Under the pieces are notes generated by a model, which saw only the letters and a program-made list of their open reading frames with translations, was not told where the DNA came from and did not search any database. 64,000 nt of DNA from Verrucomicrobiales bacterium. Lineage in GTDB: Bacteria > Verrucomicrobiota > Verrucomicrobiia > Limisphaerales > J093. Below, piece by piece: positions 1-7,870 of the stretch (its first letter is position 1; each line of letters starts with the position of its first letter). Made by a program: the position numbers and the translations under genes. The stretch lies in assembly GCA_024233215.1 (NCBI GenBank), contig JACKPW010000026.1, positions 1 through 64,000 on the forward strand, written 5' to 3'.

Positions 1-100
1 AAGCAAACCAACTCCCCGAAATGATCTGAGATGCCGTCTGCAGCCCAAAGTGTCGTGTCGTGTCAGCATCTCAACCGAAGATGAGCAGCCCTTGGTTCCC

Positions 101-1735
101 CTACTGCGCTCCATGGCGGGGCGCCGATGATCGGGCGGTCCCGTTCAACAAAAGGTCCGTGACGGTGAGCTCATAGAGGTCCCCCGCGGACTTCGTCCCG
201 TGCAGTCCGGGCAGCCCCACCGGAAGCCGGGTGTCGGTCGCGTGACAGCTTGCCACGGGAACATCGACAACGGCAGCGTCATAGATGGCCAGATCCAGCT
301 GGTCGCCGAAGGCGGAGAACCGCAGGCGATACGTCCTGGCCGGGTCCATCAGCGGAAACTCCGTCTGAGCCAGGATCTCGCCACCAGGACCGCGGATGGT
401 CAGCGCGGATTCCGCTGGATCCCCGGCAGCCCGGAAGGTGACCGCCCCCTCGTAACGGTCCTCGGGCAGGCCGTCCGCGCCCCGCCAAACCTGGTCTTCC
501 TCCCAAACGCGCAGCAGCAGGCCGAAGGTTGCTTCGGCCATCGTTTCGTCCCAATTGGCAAGGTCGATCGAGGCAATGCAGTCTCGCTGCCAAGGCATCT
601 GACCATCCGCGTCCAGCAAGAGGAAGTCCTGGTTGGGGATACCGGTGGCCGTGATCCGGTAACCCTCACCGGCGCGCAAGAGTAGGGGGTGCGAGGTGCC
701 CGGTGTCGCCGCGTAGCTTCGCCAGGTTGTGCTTCCGTCTGTGAACGAGTTGGCGCTCCCATGGCCGGGGACGAGGCGAAAGAACCTCGCCAACCCGGTC
801 GGCGAGATCCGGCAGATCTTGTCCGGCACCCCCACCGATCCATCCGTCCCTGCCATAGCTGGCAACCAGGGCCCCCCCGGCGAATCCGCCTGGACCACCG
901 TCCAGGTCCCACTCCAAGACAACTGCAACTGGTCGCCCGAAAGCCCGGCGTCGAGCTTCGTTGGCGTCGGTTCCTCCGAGCAGATGAGGTTGTCGATCGT
1001 CAGTTCGGCTGGACTATGGTTGCCGTCAAGGAAGGCCATGCCGGTGACGACAAACATGGAGGGACCGTAATGCGGGGCGGCCGCGGCCGCCGCTTCAAGC
1101 CCACCGTCGTAGAGGGTCTCCCTCCCGGGAGTGTCAATCACGGGCGGCAATTCCGCCACTACCTGTTCCGGATCGTCCCGCATCACGGCCTTCGCGCGGA
1201 TTTCCACATTATCGCCATGGCGGGCAAAGGAGTAGATATGGGTCACTGGTTCGGTTACCACGGCCGTCGGGGTTTGCTGATGATACCAACTCATCGGGTA
1301 GGGCGACTTGTATTTGCCCAGCCAGAATGCGTTGCCAAGACGATGGATGGCGTAGCCGGCCGACTGGGGAGCGCCCTTGACACTGAAGAAGAACGGTGTC
1401 GCCGCCTCGTCGGAACTGGCGCTGACAGAGTCCAGCCGGAATTCCAGCGTTCGGCCCTCTGGAATGGCGTAACTCCGCAAGTACCACACCTGGGTCAAAT
1501 CCGATGTGCTGGGTGCCGGGCGGCGGAAACGGGCCTGACCGTCCACGCTCTCGACCTCGATGATGCCGCTCGGGTCGAGCATGCCGTCCCACTTCGGTCC
1601 GTCGTCGAAACTGTCGATGACCTCCGCTTGCGGCGACGAGATCAGGCCCGCGAGCAGTGCCGTGTAGAGAAAAGGGCTGCGGGTCATCCTGGCGGTAATC
1701 GGATGCCGTCGCCAATGGCAGTATGGGTTCCTCAT
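101..1735 (-). CDS. Secreted protein of unknown function
   Basis: Encodes about 544 residues if started at 1735. A second ATG at 1687 would begin directly before a signal-peptide-like stretch (MTRSPFLYTALLAGLISS, then QA as a plausible cleavage site), so the mature protein is the same either way. The body is rich in aspartate, glycine and aromatic residues, in the style of extracytoplasmic beta-sandwich proteins. The stretch from about residue 45 to 250 reads like a concanavalin/LamG-type fold, and two similar-looking halves can be made out. No catalytic motif is visible. It is transcribed divergently from the ECF sigma gene at 2118. I do not recognise a named family; export is well supported by the N-terminus, function is unknown. 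Neither start has a convincing Shine-Dalgarno, as is common in this phylum. Confidence 0.75.
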   Translation of the reverse strand: MRNPYCHWRRHPITARMTRSPFLYTALLAGLISSPQAEVIDSFDDGPKWDGMLDPSGIIEVESVDGQARFRRPAPSTSDLTQVWYLRSYAIPEGRTLEFRLDSVSASSDEAATPFFFSVKGAPQSAGYAIHRLGNAFWLGKYKSPYPMSWYHQQTPTAVVTEPVTHIYSFARHGDNVEIRAKAVMRDDPEQVVAELPPVIDTPGRETLYDGGLEAAAAAAPHYGPSMFVVTGMAFLDGNHSPAELTIDNLICSEEPTPTKLDAGLSGDQLQLSWSGTWTVVQADSPGGPWLPAMAGTDGSVGVPDKICRISPTGLARFFRLVPGHGSANSFTDGSTTWRSYAATPGTSHPLLLRAGEGYRITATGIPNQDFLLLDADGQMPWQRDCIASIDLANWDETMAEATFGLLLRVWEEDQVWRGADGLPEDRYEGAVTFRAAGDPAESALTIRGPGGEILAQTEFPLMDPARTYRLRFSAFGDQLDLAIYDAAVVDVPVASCHATDTRLPVGLPGLHGTKSAGDLYELTVTDLLLNGTARSSAPRHGAQ

Positions 1736-2117
1736 GGTTATTGTTCGTTTTGCTCGGTTCTGAGCGGTTCCAGCGCCGACGCCCTCCTCCCGGTGCCTCC
1801 GACTTCGGCCGCACCCCGTGACGCTCTTCCTCCTCTACGAGCCAATCGCGCGGATCTTTCACGGGAAGTTCGACTTCTTGCGCATGGCACTTGGACGTCT
1901 GCTGGCCGGCACGGCGTCCCGCACTAGGTCCAAAACTTGGTTCAGCCACCTGGACCCGACGAAGTGTGAAACGAAATGCTGGATTGGTTCGCTTGAGCAG
2001 GTGCAGATTCCGTTCAAGGAAAGCCGCACTTTTCGTGCAAGATTTGCCGGTTGACGCCGTAATGTTGGTTGCAGGCGGAACCGGCGGGAGACCAGGAACA
2101 CCGGCGAGGGCAGAACC
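1736..2117. other. Divergent intergenic region
   Basis: About 380 bases separate the divergent secreted-protein and sigma-factor genes. No credible gene was seen. It contains the 40-bp element at 1837-1876 that recurs near 7.6 kb. A purine-rich GAGGG lies about 8 bases before the sigma start at 2118 and can serve as its ribosome binding site. Confidence 0.5.
1837..1876. promoter_or_regulatory. Conserved 40-bp upstream element, copy 1
   Basis: The segment matches 7572-7611 at roughly four of every five positions without gaps, including an identical core GATCTTTCACGG (1853-1864). On the minus strand this core lies about 118 bases before the ATG at 1735; on the plus strand it lies about 250 bases before the sigma gene. 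Both copies sit in divergent intergenic regions, so either direction could be the regulated one. A shared promoter or operator is inferred; a short dispersed repeat is the alternative. Confidence 0.4.
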
Positions 2118-2831
2118 ATGAGCACAACCCGATCCCCGGCGCAAAGACCCCCGGGCGCAGGTGCGCCCTGGGGCGAGGATTCCATCGCGACGCGGCAGAG
2201 CCTTCTACGGCGTTTGGGTGACAAGGATGACGCCAGGGGCTGGCAGGAGTTCTTCGAAACCTACTGGGGCTTGATCTACCACACGGGCTGCCGGGCAGGA
2301 CTCAATGACGCCGATGCCCAGGATGTCGTGCAGGAGACGGTCATCGCCGTGGCGCGCCACATGGAAGGCTTCGTCTATGACCCGAAACGCGGTTCGTTCA
2401 AGGCGTGGCTCCGGCAGTTGACCCGCTGGCGCATCCAGGACCAGCTTGAGAGGAACCGTCGCGAGGCCGGCCGCCGGCATCACCCTCATCCCACCGATGA
2501 AGATCCCCGCACGGCCACCGTGGAGCGGGTGGCCGATCCCGCGGCCGAGGAGTTTGAATGCGACTGGGATACGGCTTGGGAACAAAACCTGTTGCAGGTG
2601 GCTCTGGAGCGAACCAAGCAACGGGTAACTCCGGCTTCTTACCGGATCTACGATTGCTGCGTCCATGAGGAGATGTCCGCGCCACAGGTCGCGCGGTTGC
2701 TGCAGGTGAACGTGGCAAGGGTGTACCTGGCCCGGCACCGGGTCGCCCGGGCGGTGCAGGAGGAACTGCTCCGGCTGCGGCGCGAGATCCTGGCCCGGGA
2801 GCAGTCGGCCCTTCAGTCTTCCCCTTCGTGA
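2118..2831 (+). CDS. ECF-type RNA polymerase sigma factor
   Basis: A 237-residue sigma-70 family protein of the extracytoplasmic-function class. Region 2 is visible at about residues 40-120: an acidic-aromatic segment with WQEFFETYWGLIY, the DAQDVVQETVIAVAR helix, and a basic-aromatic FKAWLRQLTRWRIQDQLER that would melt and contact the -10 element. Region 4 lies near residues 175-225 with a helix-turn-helix-like SAPQVARLLQVNVARVYLAR. It is longer than a minimal ECF factor because of a proline-rich N-terminus and a charged linker between the regions. No anti-sigma gene is adjacent; instead the next gene on the same strand is a membrane Ser/Thr kinase. In Planctomycetes and Verrucomicrobiota such kinase-linked ECF factors are known, so control by phosphorylation is a reasonable inference. 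Confidence 0.9.
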   Translation: MSTTRSPAQRPPGAGAPWGEDSIATRQSLLRRLGDKDDARGWQEFFETYWGLIYHTGCRAGLNDADAQDVVQETVIAVARHMEGFVYDPKRGSFKAWLRQLTRWRIQDQLERNRREAGRRHHPHPTDEDPRTATVERVADPAAEEFECDWDTAWEQNLLQVALERTKQRVTPASYRIYDCCVHEEMSAPQVARLLQVNVARVYLARHRVARAVQEELLRLRREILAREQSALQSSPS

Positions 2832-2901
2832 TTTGGCATTCGTTCATCGATATTCGACATTCCCCCCCCTCGCATCGCCCCGCTGCCCCTGACGATTCAG
2901 T

Positions 2902-3069
2902 GGAACCACGAAATACACGAAACACACGAAAGGAAACCCGAGATGGGTCTTGAGCCTATGGCGTGCGCATCGAGAGGTCGGCATGGTCACGAGGAAATAG
3001 CTCCTCCGCCCGCGGCACAAGCCCGCTCCCTCCTCGCGTTTTCGTGTATTTCGTGTATTTCGTGGTTCC
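2902..3069. repeat. 168-bp palindromic dispersed repeat, copy 1
   Basis: Begins GGAACCACGAAATACACGAA and ends with the near reverse complement ...TTCGTGTATTTCGTGGTTCC, giving terminal inverted repeats of about 25-28 bp. The second copy at 7272-7439 has the same length and orientation, and its interior aligns without gaps but is more diverged. It encodes nothing itself; translating it gives the artefactual peptide pattern TTKYTKYTKT. It looks like a non-autonomous MITE or REP-like element. It lies between the sigma and kinase genes and ends about 50 bases before the kinase start. Confidence 0.8.
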
Positions 3070-3120
3070 TTCCGTCGTCCGAACGGGCCCAAGCTCGCCT
3101 GTAGCCCACCGCCTATTACC

Positions 3121-6100
3121 ATGAACACGGAGAGGCCAGAGAATCGGCGGCCTGAAACCACCCCTTCGAGCGGGACTTGGCAGGCGTTGTTCCCCCACGA
3201 GCCGCCGCCGGTGCCGGATCACGAGATGCTGCGCTGCATCGGTCGGGGGGCGTTTGGCGAAGTCTGGTTGGCCCGGACAGTCATGGGCGGCTACCGCGCG
3301 GTGAAGGTGGTCTACCGGGACGCGTTCGAACACGAGCGCCCGTTCGAGCGGGAGTTCGAGGGTATCCAGCGGTTTGAGCCGGTCTCGCGGGAGCATCCAA
3401 GCCAGATTGCCATCCTGCACGTCGGCCGCAACGAGGAAGCCGGCTGCTTCTACTACGTCATGGAACTGGCGGATGATGCCGGTAGCCGCGGACGTCAGTC
3501 CGCGCAAATCTCTCCTCCGTCCTCTCCCGGCACGACGCTTGCGCCGACCGACGTCGTCGGCTACGGCGGGATTGACCCCGACACGTACCTTCCTCGCACG
3601 TTGAAGTATGAGCAGCATCAGCGCGGGCGGTTGCCGGTGGACGAAGTGTTGCGGCTGGGCACGAGTCTGGCGACGGCGCTGGATCACCTGCACCGGCACG
3701 GGTTGGTGCACCGGGATATCAAGCCCTCGAACATCATCTTCGTGAACGGGGTGCCGAAGTTGGCGGACGTGGGGTTGGTGGCGACCGTGGAGGCGAGCCT
3801 GTCGGTGGCGGGCACGCCGGGCTACATGCCGCCGGAGGGAGCGGGAACGCCGAAGGGGGACCTCTACAGCCTGGGCAAGGTACTCTACGAACTGGCCACC
3901 GGGAAGGAGCGTCAGGCCTTCCCGGCGCTGCCGCGGGCCGTGCTGGAGAGCGGGGAAGGAGAGTTGTTGCGGGAACTGAGCGCGGTGCTGGACAAGGCCT
4001 GCGACGGGGATCCCACACGACGGTACGACTCGGCAGCGGAAATGCACGCGGACCTGGCCATGATTCGCGGGGGACGTTCGGTGCGGCGGAGCCGATGGTT
4101 GGAGCGGCGGCAGAAGACGTTGATTCGTGGCTTTACCACCCTGCTGGTCGCGGCGCTGGTTTCCACCGGTGGCCTGCTGTACTGGCGTGAAACAGCGCAA
4201 TGGGCAAACACCACGCTTGAGAATCAGAGGAAGACGGAGATCAGGCTGAACGAAGCCCTGGGATCAAGCGAGCGGGCTTCCGCAGAGAAGGAGGACGCGC
4301 TGACCCGCCTCCGCATGGCGATCTACGCCGGGGCGATGCGCGAGGCGTTCTATGCGGCGGAGGGGCAACGCTGGCCCGAGGTCTTCCGGCTCCTCAGGGA
4401 GCAGGTTCCCACGAACGGAGGCACAGACCTCCGAGGCTGGGAATGGCGCTATCTCGAAGGGGTGGCGCGGCAACTGCGGGGAAAGGAAATGCACCACTGG
4501 TCGAATGGTGTCTTTTCCATCGCTGTCGCGCCGAACCAGGAATCGATCGCGCTTGGGTTTGGCAACGGCAGCATCGGAATCTGGACACCCGACCTGCAGA
4601 ACAACATCGCCGACCTGGGATCTCCGGTCGGAGGAGATGCGACCGTCACCTTCTCGCCCAACGGTGACCACCTCTACGCCGTCGGGAGTGGCGGAGGTTT
4701 CGCCGCCTGGCAGTGGCGGGACGATGGCTGGACATGCGTCACCAACATCCCGCTGAAGTTCAAAGGCCGGCATGGCTCCTCACCGTTGGTGATCCAACCG
4801 GACGGGAAGGCGGCTTTCCTCTCGGATCCCGGAAGCGCCCGGGATGATCACAAGGCTTCCCCCCCGAGGCCTGATGCCGTGGTTTCGATCGCCCGCCTGG
4901 ATCTCACCTCTTTCGCCATGTCAACCCTGCCCATGAATCACATGGAGGACCTTTATGCCGTTGCCGTCTCGCCGCTTGGTCGTTGGCTGGCCTCCGGTGG
5001 TGGGGACAACCGAGTGCATCTGCTGGACCTGACCCAATTGGAGGCCGAACCCACCACCGCCCAGCTCGAAGCATCGACCGCCGACCTGTGTTTCGTGGGG
5101 GAGGACCGGCTGGTTGTCGCGGACTGGTTGGGTTTCGTCAGGGTGTTGTCCCTGCCCGAGCTTGAGGAAATCGTCTCGAGGAAGTCACACGAGAACGGAG
5201 TCACGGCGGTTGCCTATGATCCCAATAGCGGCCGGCTGCTGAGCACGGGACTGGACGGTTCCCTGCGAGCCTTGGACTTGGAGGCGGCAAACGAGGGATT
5301 GCCCGATGTGGTCGGCGCGGTCGAAGGTCAGGCCCAGGCTTTGGCGGTGCTCCCGAAAGGCCGGGGCGTGCTGGTGGCGGACCAGGCCGGTGGGGTGATG
5401 CGGTTTGGGTCAGTTGTTGCGGCCCAGGGGCTGAGGCCAGAGGTCATGGTGGATCCCTGGTGGGGCAGCCACTGGGGGCATGCCAGTTATGGGGCCTGCT
5501 TGGATGCAAACCACCTAGCAACCCTCTGGGACTTCAACCGGGCGGAAGCCGTCGTTCGCGTGAACCTCACCGATGCGGAGGGACACGTGCCCCTGCCGCG
5601 GCAGTTCGACGTGGGACAGCAGTCCGGCACCCGCATGGTGGTCGGGTATGATGACGGGACAATCCGGCTACTGGAATGTGCTGGTGGCACAGCGAGGGAA
5701 ATCAAACGGCTGCGGCTAGCAGAACCGACCGATTACCCTTTCTATTACTCCCGCGATGAACGGTTGGTCGCATTTCCCGTGAACAACGGGCAGGGCGTTC
5801 TCGTGTGGGACTGCAGCACGACGAACACGGTCCGGCTGGAGGCCGGGCCGGGCCGACAAGTGACCTGGCTTGAGTTCTCGGCCGATTCGCGCGAAGTCAT
5901 CGTCAAGGTCAGGGGAGGTGGCAGGAAGCGCTGGCACCTCGATCCTGGGCCACCATTTCGGGCGGAGGGTCCCTTCGCGTTGGGGTTACCCGACAACGGC
6001 GCCCTTGAGTACGCGTGCGGTGGGTCGATAGCATATTCCGCCGACGCCGGCGGCTCGTTCATCCACCGGATGGAGAAATGGAGGGTCGTGGAGAGCCGTC

Positions 6101-6420
6101 AGTTGCCCGGGCTTCGGACGGGATCGACCCTGGCAGTGTTCACTTCCGACGAATCCCGGCTCATCCTGGACGCGAAAGGGACGGATCATATCGAGATCAT
6201 CGACACTGAGACCCTCGATGTGGTGGGGCGGCTGCCCGATCCGCTGTCTCGGGGCAGCGCGCAACTGATCTTGTCCGAGAACGGCGAGCACTTCTACATC
6301 GGCACCCGGCCCACGGGAGGCAACGCTTCGTTCGTCCTCCATCACTACCATGTGCCGGCGCTGTCCGACTTGGAACCGGAACCGAAGACTCCGCCTCAGC
6401 GCCCGGGCGGCCAGGAGTAG
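3121..6420 (+). CDS. Membrane Ser/Thr protein kinase with WD40-like C-terminal sensor
   Basis: A 1099-residue protein. Residues about 30-310 form a Hanks-type kinase: glycine loop GRGAFGEVW near 41-49, the ATP-anchoring lysine in YRAVKVV near 62, and catalytic loop HRDIKPSN near 200. The metal-binding DFG is replaced by DVG (ADVGLVA), and APE reads PPE. A single transmembrane helix (FTTLLVAALVSTGGLLYW) lies near residue 340, followed by a short coiled coil. The remaining ~650 residues carry degenerate WD40/beta-propeller blades, for example VAVSPLGRWLASGGGDNRVH. The kinase should be cytoplasmic and the propeller external, or both could lie on either face if the helix only anchors. The gene follows the ECF sigma gene on the same strand with a MITE between. 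Its 3' end overlaps the convergent prepilin gene by 25 bp. Confidence 0.92.
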   Translation: MNTERPENRRPETTPSSGTWQALFPHEPPPVPDHEMLRCIGRGAFGEVWLARTVMGGYRAVKVVYRDAFEHERPFEREFEGIQRFEPVSREHPSQIAILHVGRNEEAGCFYYVMELADDAGSRGRQSAQISPPSSPGTTLAPTDVVGYGGIDPDTYLPRTLKYEQHQRGRLPVDEVLRLGTSLATALDHLHRHGLVHRDIKPSNIIFVNGVPKLADVGLVATVEASLSVAGTPGYMPPEGAGTPKGDLYSLGKVLYELATGKERQAFPALPRAVLESGEGELLRELSAVLDKACDGDPTRRYDSAAEMHADLAMIRGGRSVRRSRWLERRQKTLIRGFTTLLVAALVSTGGLLYWRETAQWANTTLENQRKTEIRLNEALGSSERASAEKEDALTRLRMAIYAGAMREAFYAAEGQRWPEVFRLLREQVPTNGGTDLRGWEWRYLEGVARQLRGKEMHHWSNGVFSIAVAPNQESIALGFGNGSIGIWTPDLQNNIADLGSPVGGDATVTFSPNGDHLYAVGSGGGFAAWQWRDDGWTCVTNIPLKFKGRHGSSPLVIQPDGKAAFLSDPGSARDDHKASPPRPDAVVSIARLDLTSFAMSTLPMNHMEDLYAVAVSPLGRWLASGGGDNRVHLLDLTQLEAEPTTAQLEASTADLCFVGEDRLVVADWLGFVRVLSLPELEEIVSRKSHENGVTAVAYDPNSGRLLSTGLDGSLRALDLEAANEGLPDVVGAVEGQAQALAVLPKGRGVLVADQAGGVMRFGSVVAAQGLRPEVMVDPWWGSHWGHASYGACLDANHLATLWDFNRAEAVVRVNLTDAEGHVPLPRQFDVGQQSGTRMVVGYDDGTIRLLECAGGTAREIKRLRLAEPTDYPFYYSRDERLVAFPVNNGQGVLVWDCSTTNTVRLEAGPGRQVTWLEFSADSREVIVKVRGGGRKRWHLDPGPPFRAEGPFALGLPDNGALEYACGGSIAYSADAGGSFIHRMEKWRVVESRQLPGLRTGSTLAVFTSDESRLILDAKGTDHIEIIDTETLDVVGRLPDPLSRGSAQLILSENGEHFYIGTRPTGGNASFVLHHYHVPALSDLEPEPKTPPQRPGGQE

Positions 6421-7484
6421 CTCGTGCGTTCCTGGAGCCAGCGAACGTCCGGATTGTCAGGGTTCTCGACCTTCGGTTGACCACCTTCTAGACCGCCACT
6501 CCGATTGGGCGCGGCCAGCGTTCTGGGATCCTTCCAGGTCTTTCCTTCCGCATGGCCGTCGGCGAAGGACAGGTTGCTGGTCCGACCGTGGTTGGAGGCG
6601 GGATAGTTGTGCCACTGGTACAAGGCCGGATTGACGGGATTGAAACCAGCCATCACCACGGTGAACAAGCCGTTGTTGATCGTCTTGGGATGCTCCTCGA
6701 TGAGGACAAACGTGTTGCTCGGTTCGCGAACATCTCCCTCCCTCGTCATGTTCCGAACCCCGTTCTGAGCCGGCGGTGTCGCTCGCAGCAGCGAGTCCGG
6801 GCCCATATACTGGTTCATCGCGACGCTGCGGACCCGCGGGTAGGTCCGGCCACCGTGGACGGAGATCGATTTGTCTGCCGGGCAGCGCCAGACCGAAGTG
6901 GACCGTTCGAGATACGGACCCAAAAGGCTGTCAGTCAGAAAGAAGGTGTTGGTGTTATCCAGGGTCTCCGCCTCCACCTTCGGGCCCGATCGTTCTGTGT
7001 GCAGGAGAAAACCCACCACCCAGGTCTGGCTGACATCACGGGTTGCCTGTCCCGGCGGGTTACCGTCATTCGGGGGGAAGCGCCCCTGGTTGTCATCCCC
7101 GTACATCAGCCAGGCGAGGCCCATCTGGCGCAGGTTGCCAAGACACGCGGCGCCCTGACCTTTCGCCCTGGCCCGGCCCAACGCCGGCAGGAGCATGCCG
7201 GCCAGGATCGCGATGATCGCGATGACCACCAGCAACTCGATCAGCGTGAAGGCAGAGCCGTTTGATTCGACGGAACCACGAAATACACGAAACACACGAA
7301 GGGAACACCGAGACGTGCCTCGGGCCTGCGTTGTTCGCATGGAGAAACCGGCGTGGTCAGCAGTACGTGGCCCCTCCGACGTCGGCACGAATTGGCTCTC
7401 TTTCCGTGTTTTCGTGTGATTCGTGTATTTCGTGGTTCCCTCCACTTCATGATCCGCCGACTTGAGGAGATTTCGGATCTGCAT
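6396..7484 (-). CDS. Prepilin-like protein with type II secretion pseudopilin N-terminus
   Basis: The protein carries the class III signal FTLIELLVVIAIIAILAGML, normally cut just before the phenylalanine by prepilin peptidase and then N-methylated. Here the residue before the cleavage point is alanine. The C-terminal body (NLRQMGLAWLMYGDDNQG and SFADGHAEGKTW) is the verrucomicrobial/planctomycete pseudopilin-like secreted family, often expanded to dozens of copies per genome. The start is uncertain: the reading frame passes straight through the 168-bp repeat at 7272-7439. ATG 7484 (MQIRNLLKSADHEV) lies upstream of the repeat and gives a very long 79-residue leader; ATG 7340 lies inside it. 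I chose 7484 because its distance from the conserved element at 7572-7611 matches that at the other copy. The 3' end overlaps the kinase gene convergently. Confidence 0.8.
   Translation of the reverse strand: MQIRNLLKSADHEVEGTTKYTNHTKTRKESQFVPTSEGPRTADHAGFSMRTTQARGTSRCSLRVFRVFRGSVESNGSAFTLIELLVVIAIIAILAGMLLPALGRARAKGQGAACLGNLRQMGLAWLMYGDDNQGRFPPNDGNPPGQATRDVSQTWVVGFLLHTERSGPKVEAETLDNTNTFFLTDSLLGPYLERSTSVWRCPADKSISVHGGRTYPRVRSVAMNQYMGPDSLLRATPPAQNGVRNMTREGDVREPSNTFVLIEEHPKTINNGLFTVVMAGFNPVNPALYQWHNYPASNHGRTSNLSFADGHAEGKTWKDPRTLAAPNRSGGLEGGQPKVENPDNPDVRWLQERTSYSWPPGR
7272..7439. repeat. 168-bp palindromic dispersed repeat, copy 2
   Basis: Same length and orientation as 2902-3069 and the same terminal inverted repeats (GGAACCACGAAATACACGAA ... 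TTCGTGTATTTCGTGGTTCC). Both copies are preceded by a GATTC. This copy lies within the 5' coding part of the prepilin-like gene, leaving the frame open, so about 56 residues of the predicted leader are repeat-derived. Confidence 0.8.
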
Positions 7485-7571
7485 TGTCGCGCCTTTCTCG
7501 TCTTCCGCCGGAGCCGCATCCGGGCGTATACCAAGCCACACCACCGGACTCGCCCGGCATCTCCCTTTGCT

Positions 7572-7611
7572 ACGACCCGAACGTGCCGATCTTTCACGGT
7601 AGGTTCAACTT
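7572..7611. promoter_or_regulatory. Conserved 40-bp upstream element, copy 2
   Basis: Partner of 1837-1876. The shared core GATCTTTCACGG is at 7588-7599, about 104 bases before the prepilin ATG at 7484 on the minus strand, and about 270 bases before the dehydrogenase start on the plus strand. The 7441-7870 interval otherwise shows no credible gene. Confidence 0.4.
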
Positions 7612-7870
7612 TCTTTCCCCCGGAGCAACGGCGGGTGAAGTAGAACAACCGATCGAGTCAATGCCCTCCCGACGGAGGATCGCGTCTCACTTCCTTGCCA
7701 GTCAGCCGGGAGGTCTCGGTGTCCCGTTCATTGCCTGCCAGGTGCAACCGGATTTGTTCACCCGCGGACTCGGCGGGCCGCGCTCCTGGCGCGAAGACGG
7801 GATGCCTCTTCCCTTCAGGCCATTGCCAGATTCGGCTTCCTTGTGGAGCAATCCAAATGTAATCAGAGGC

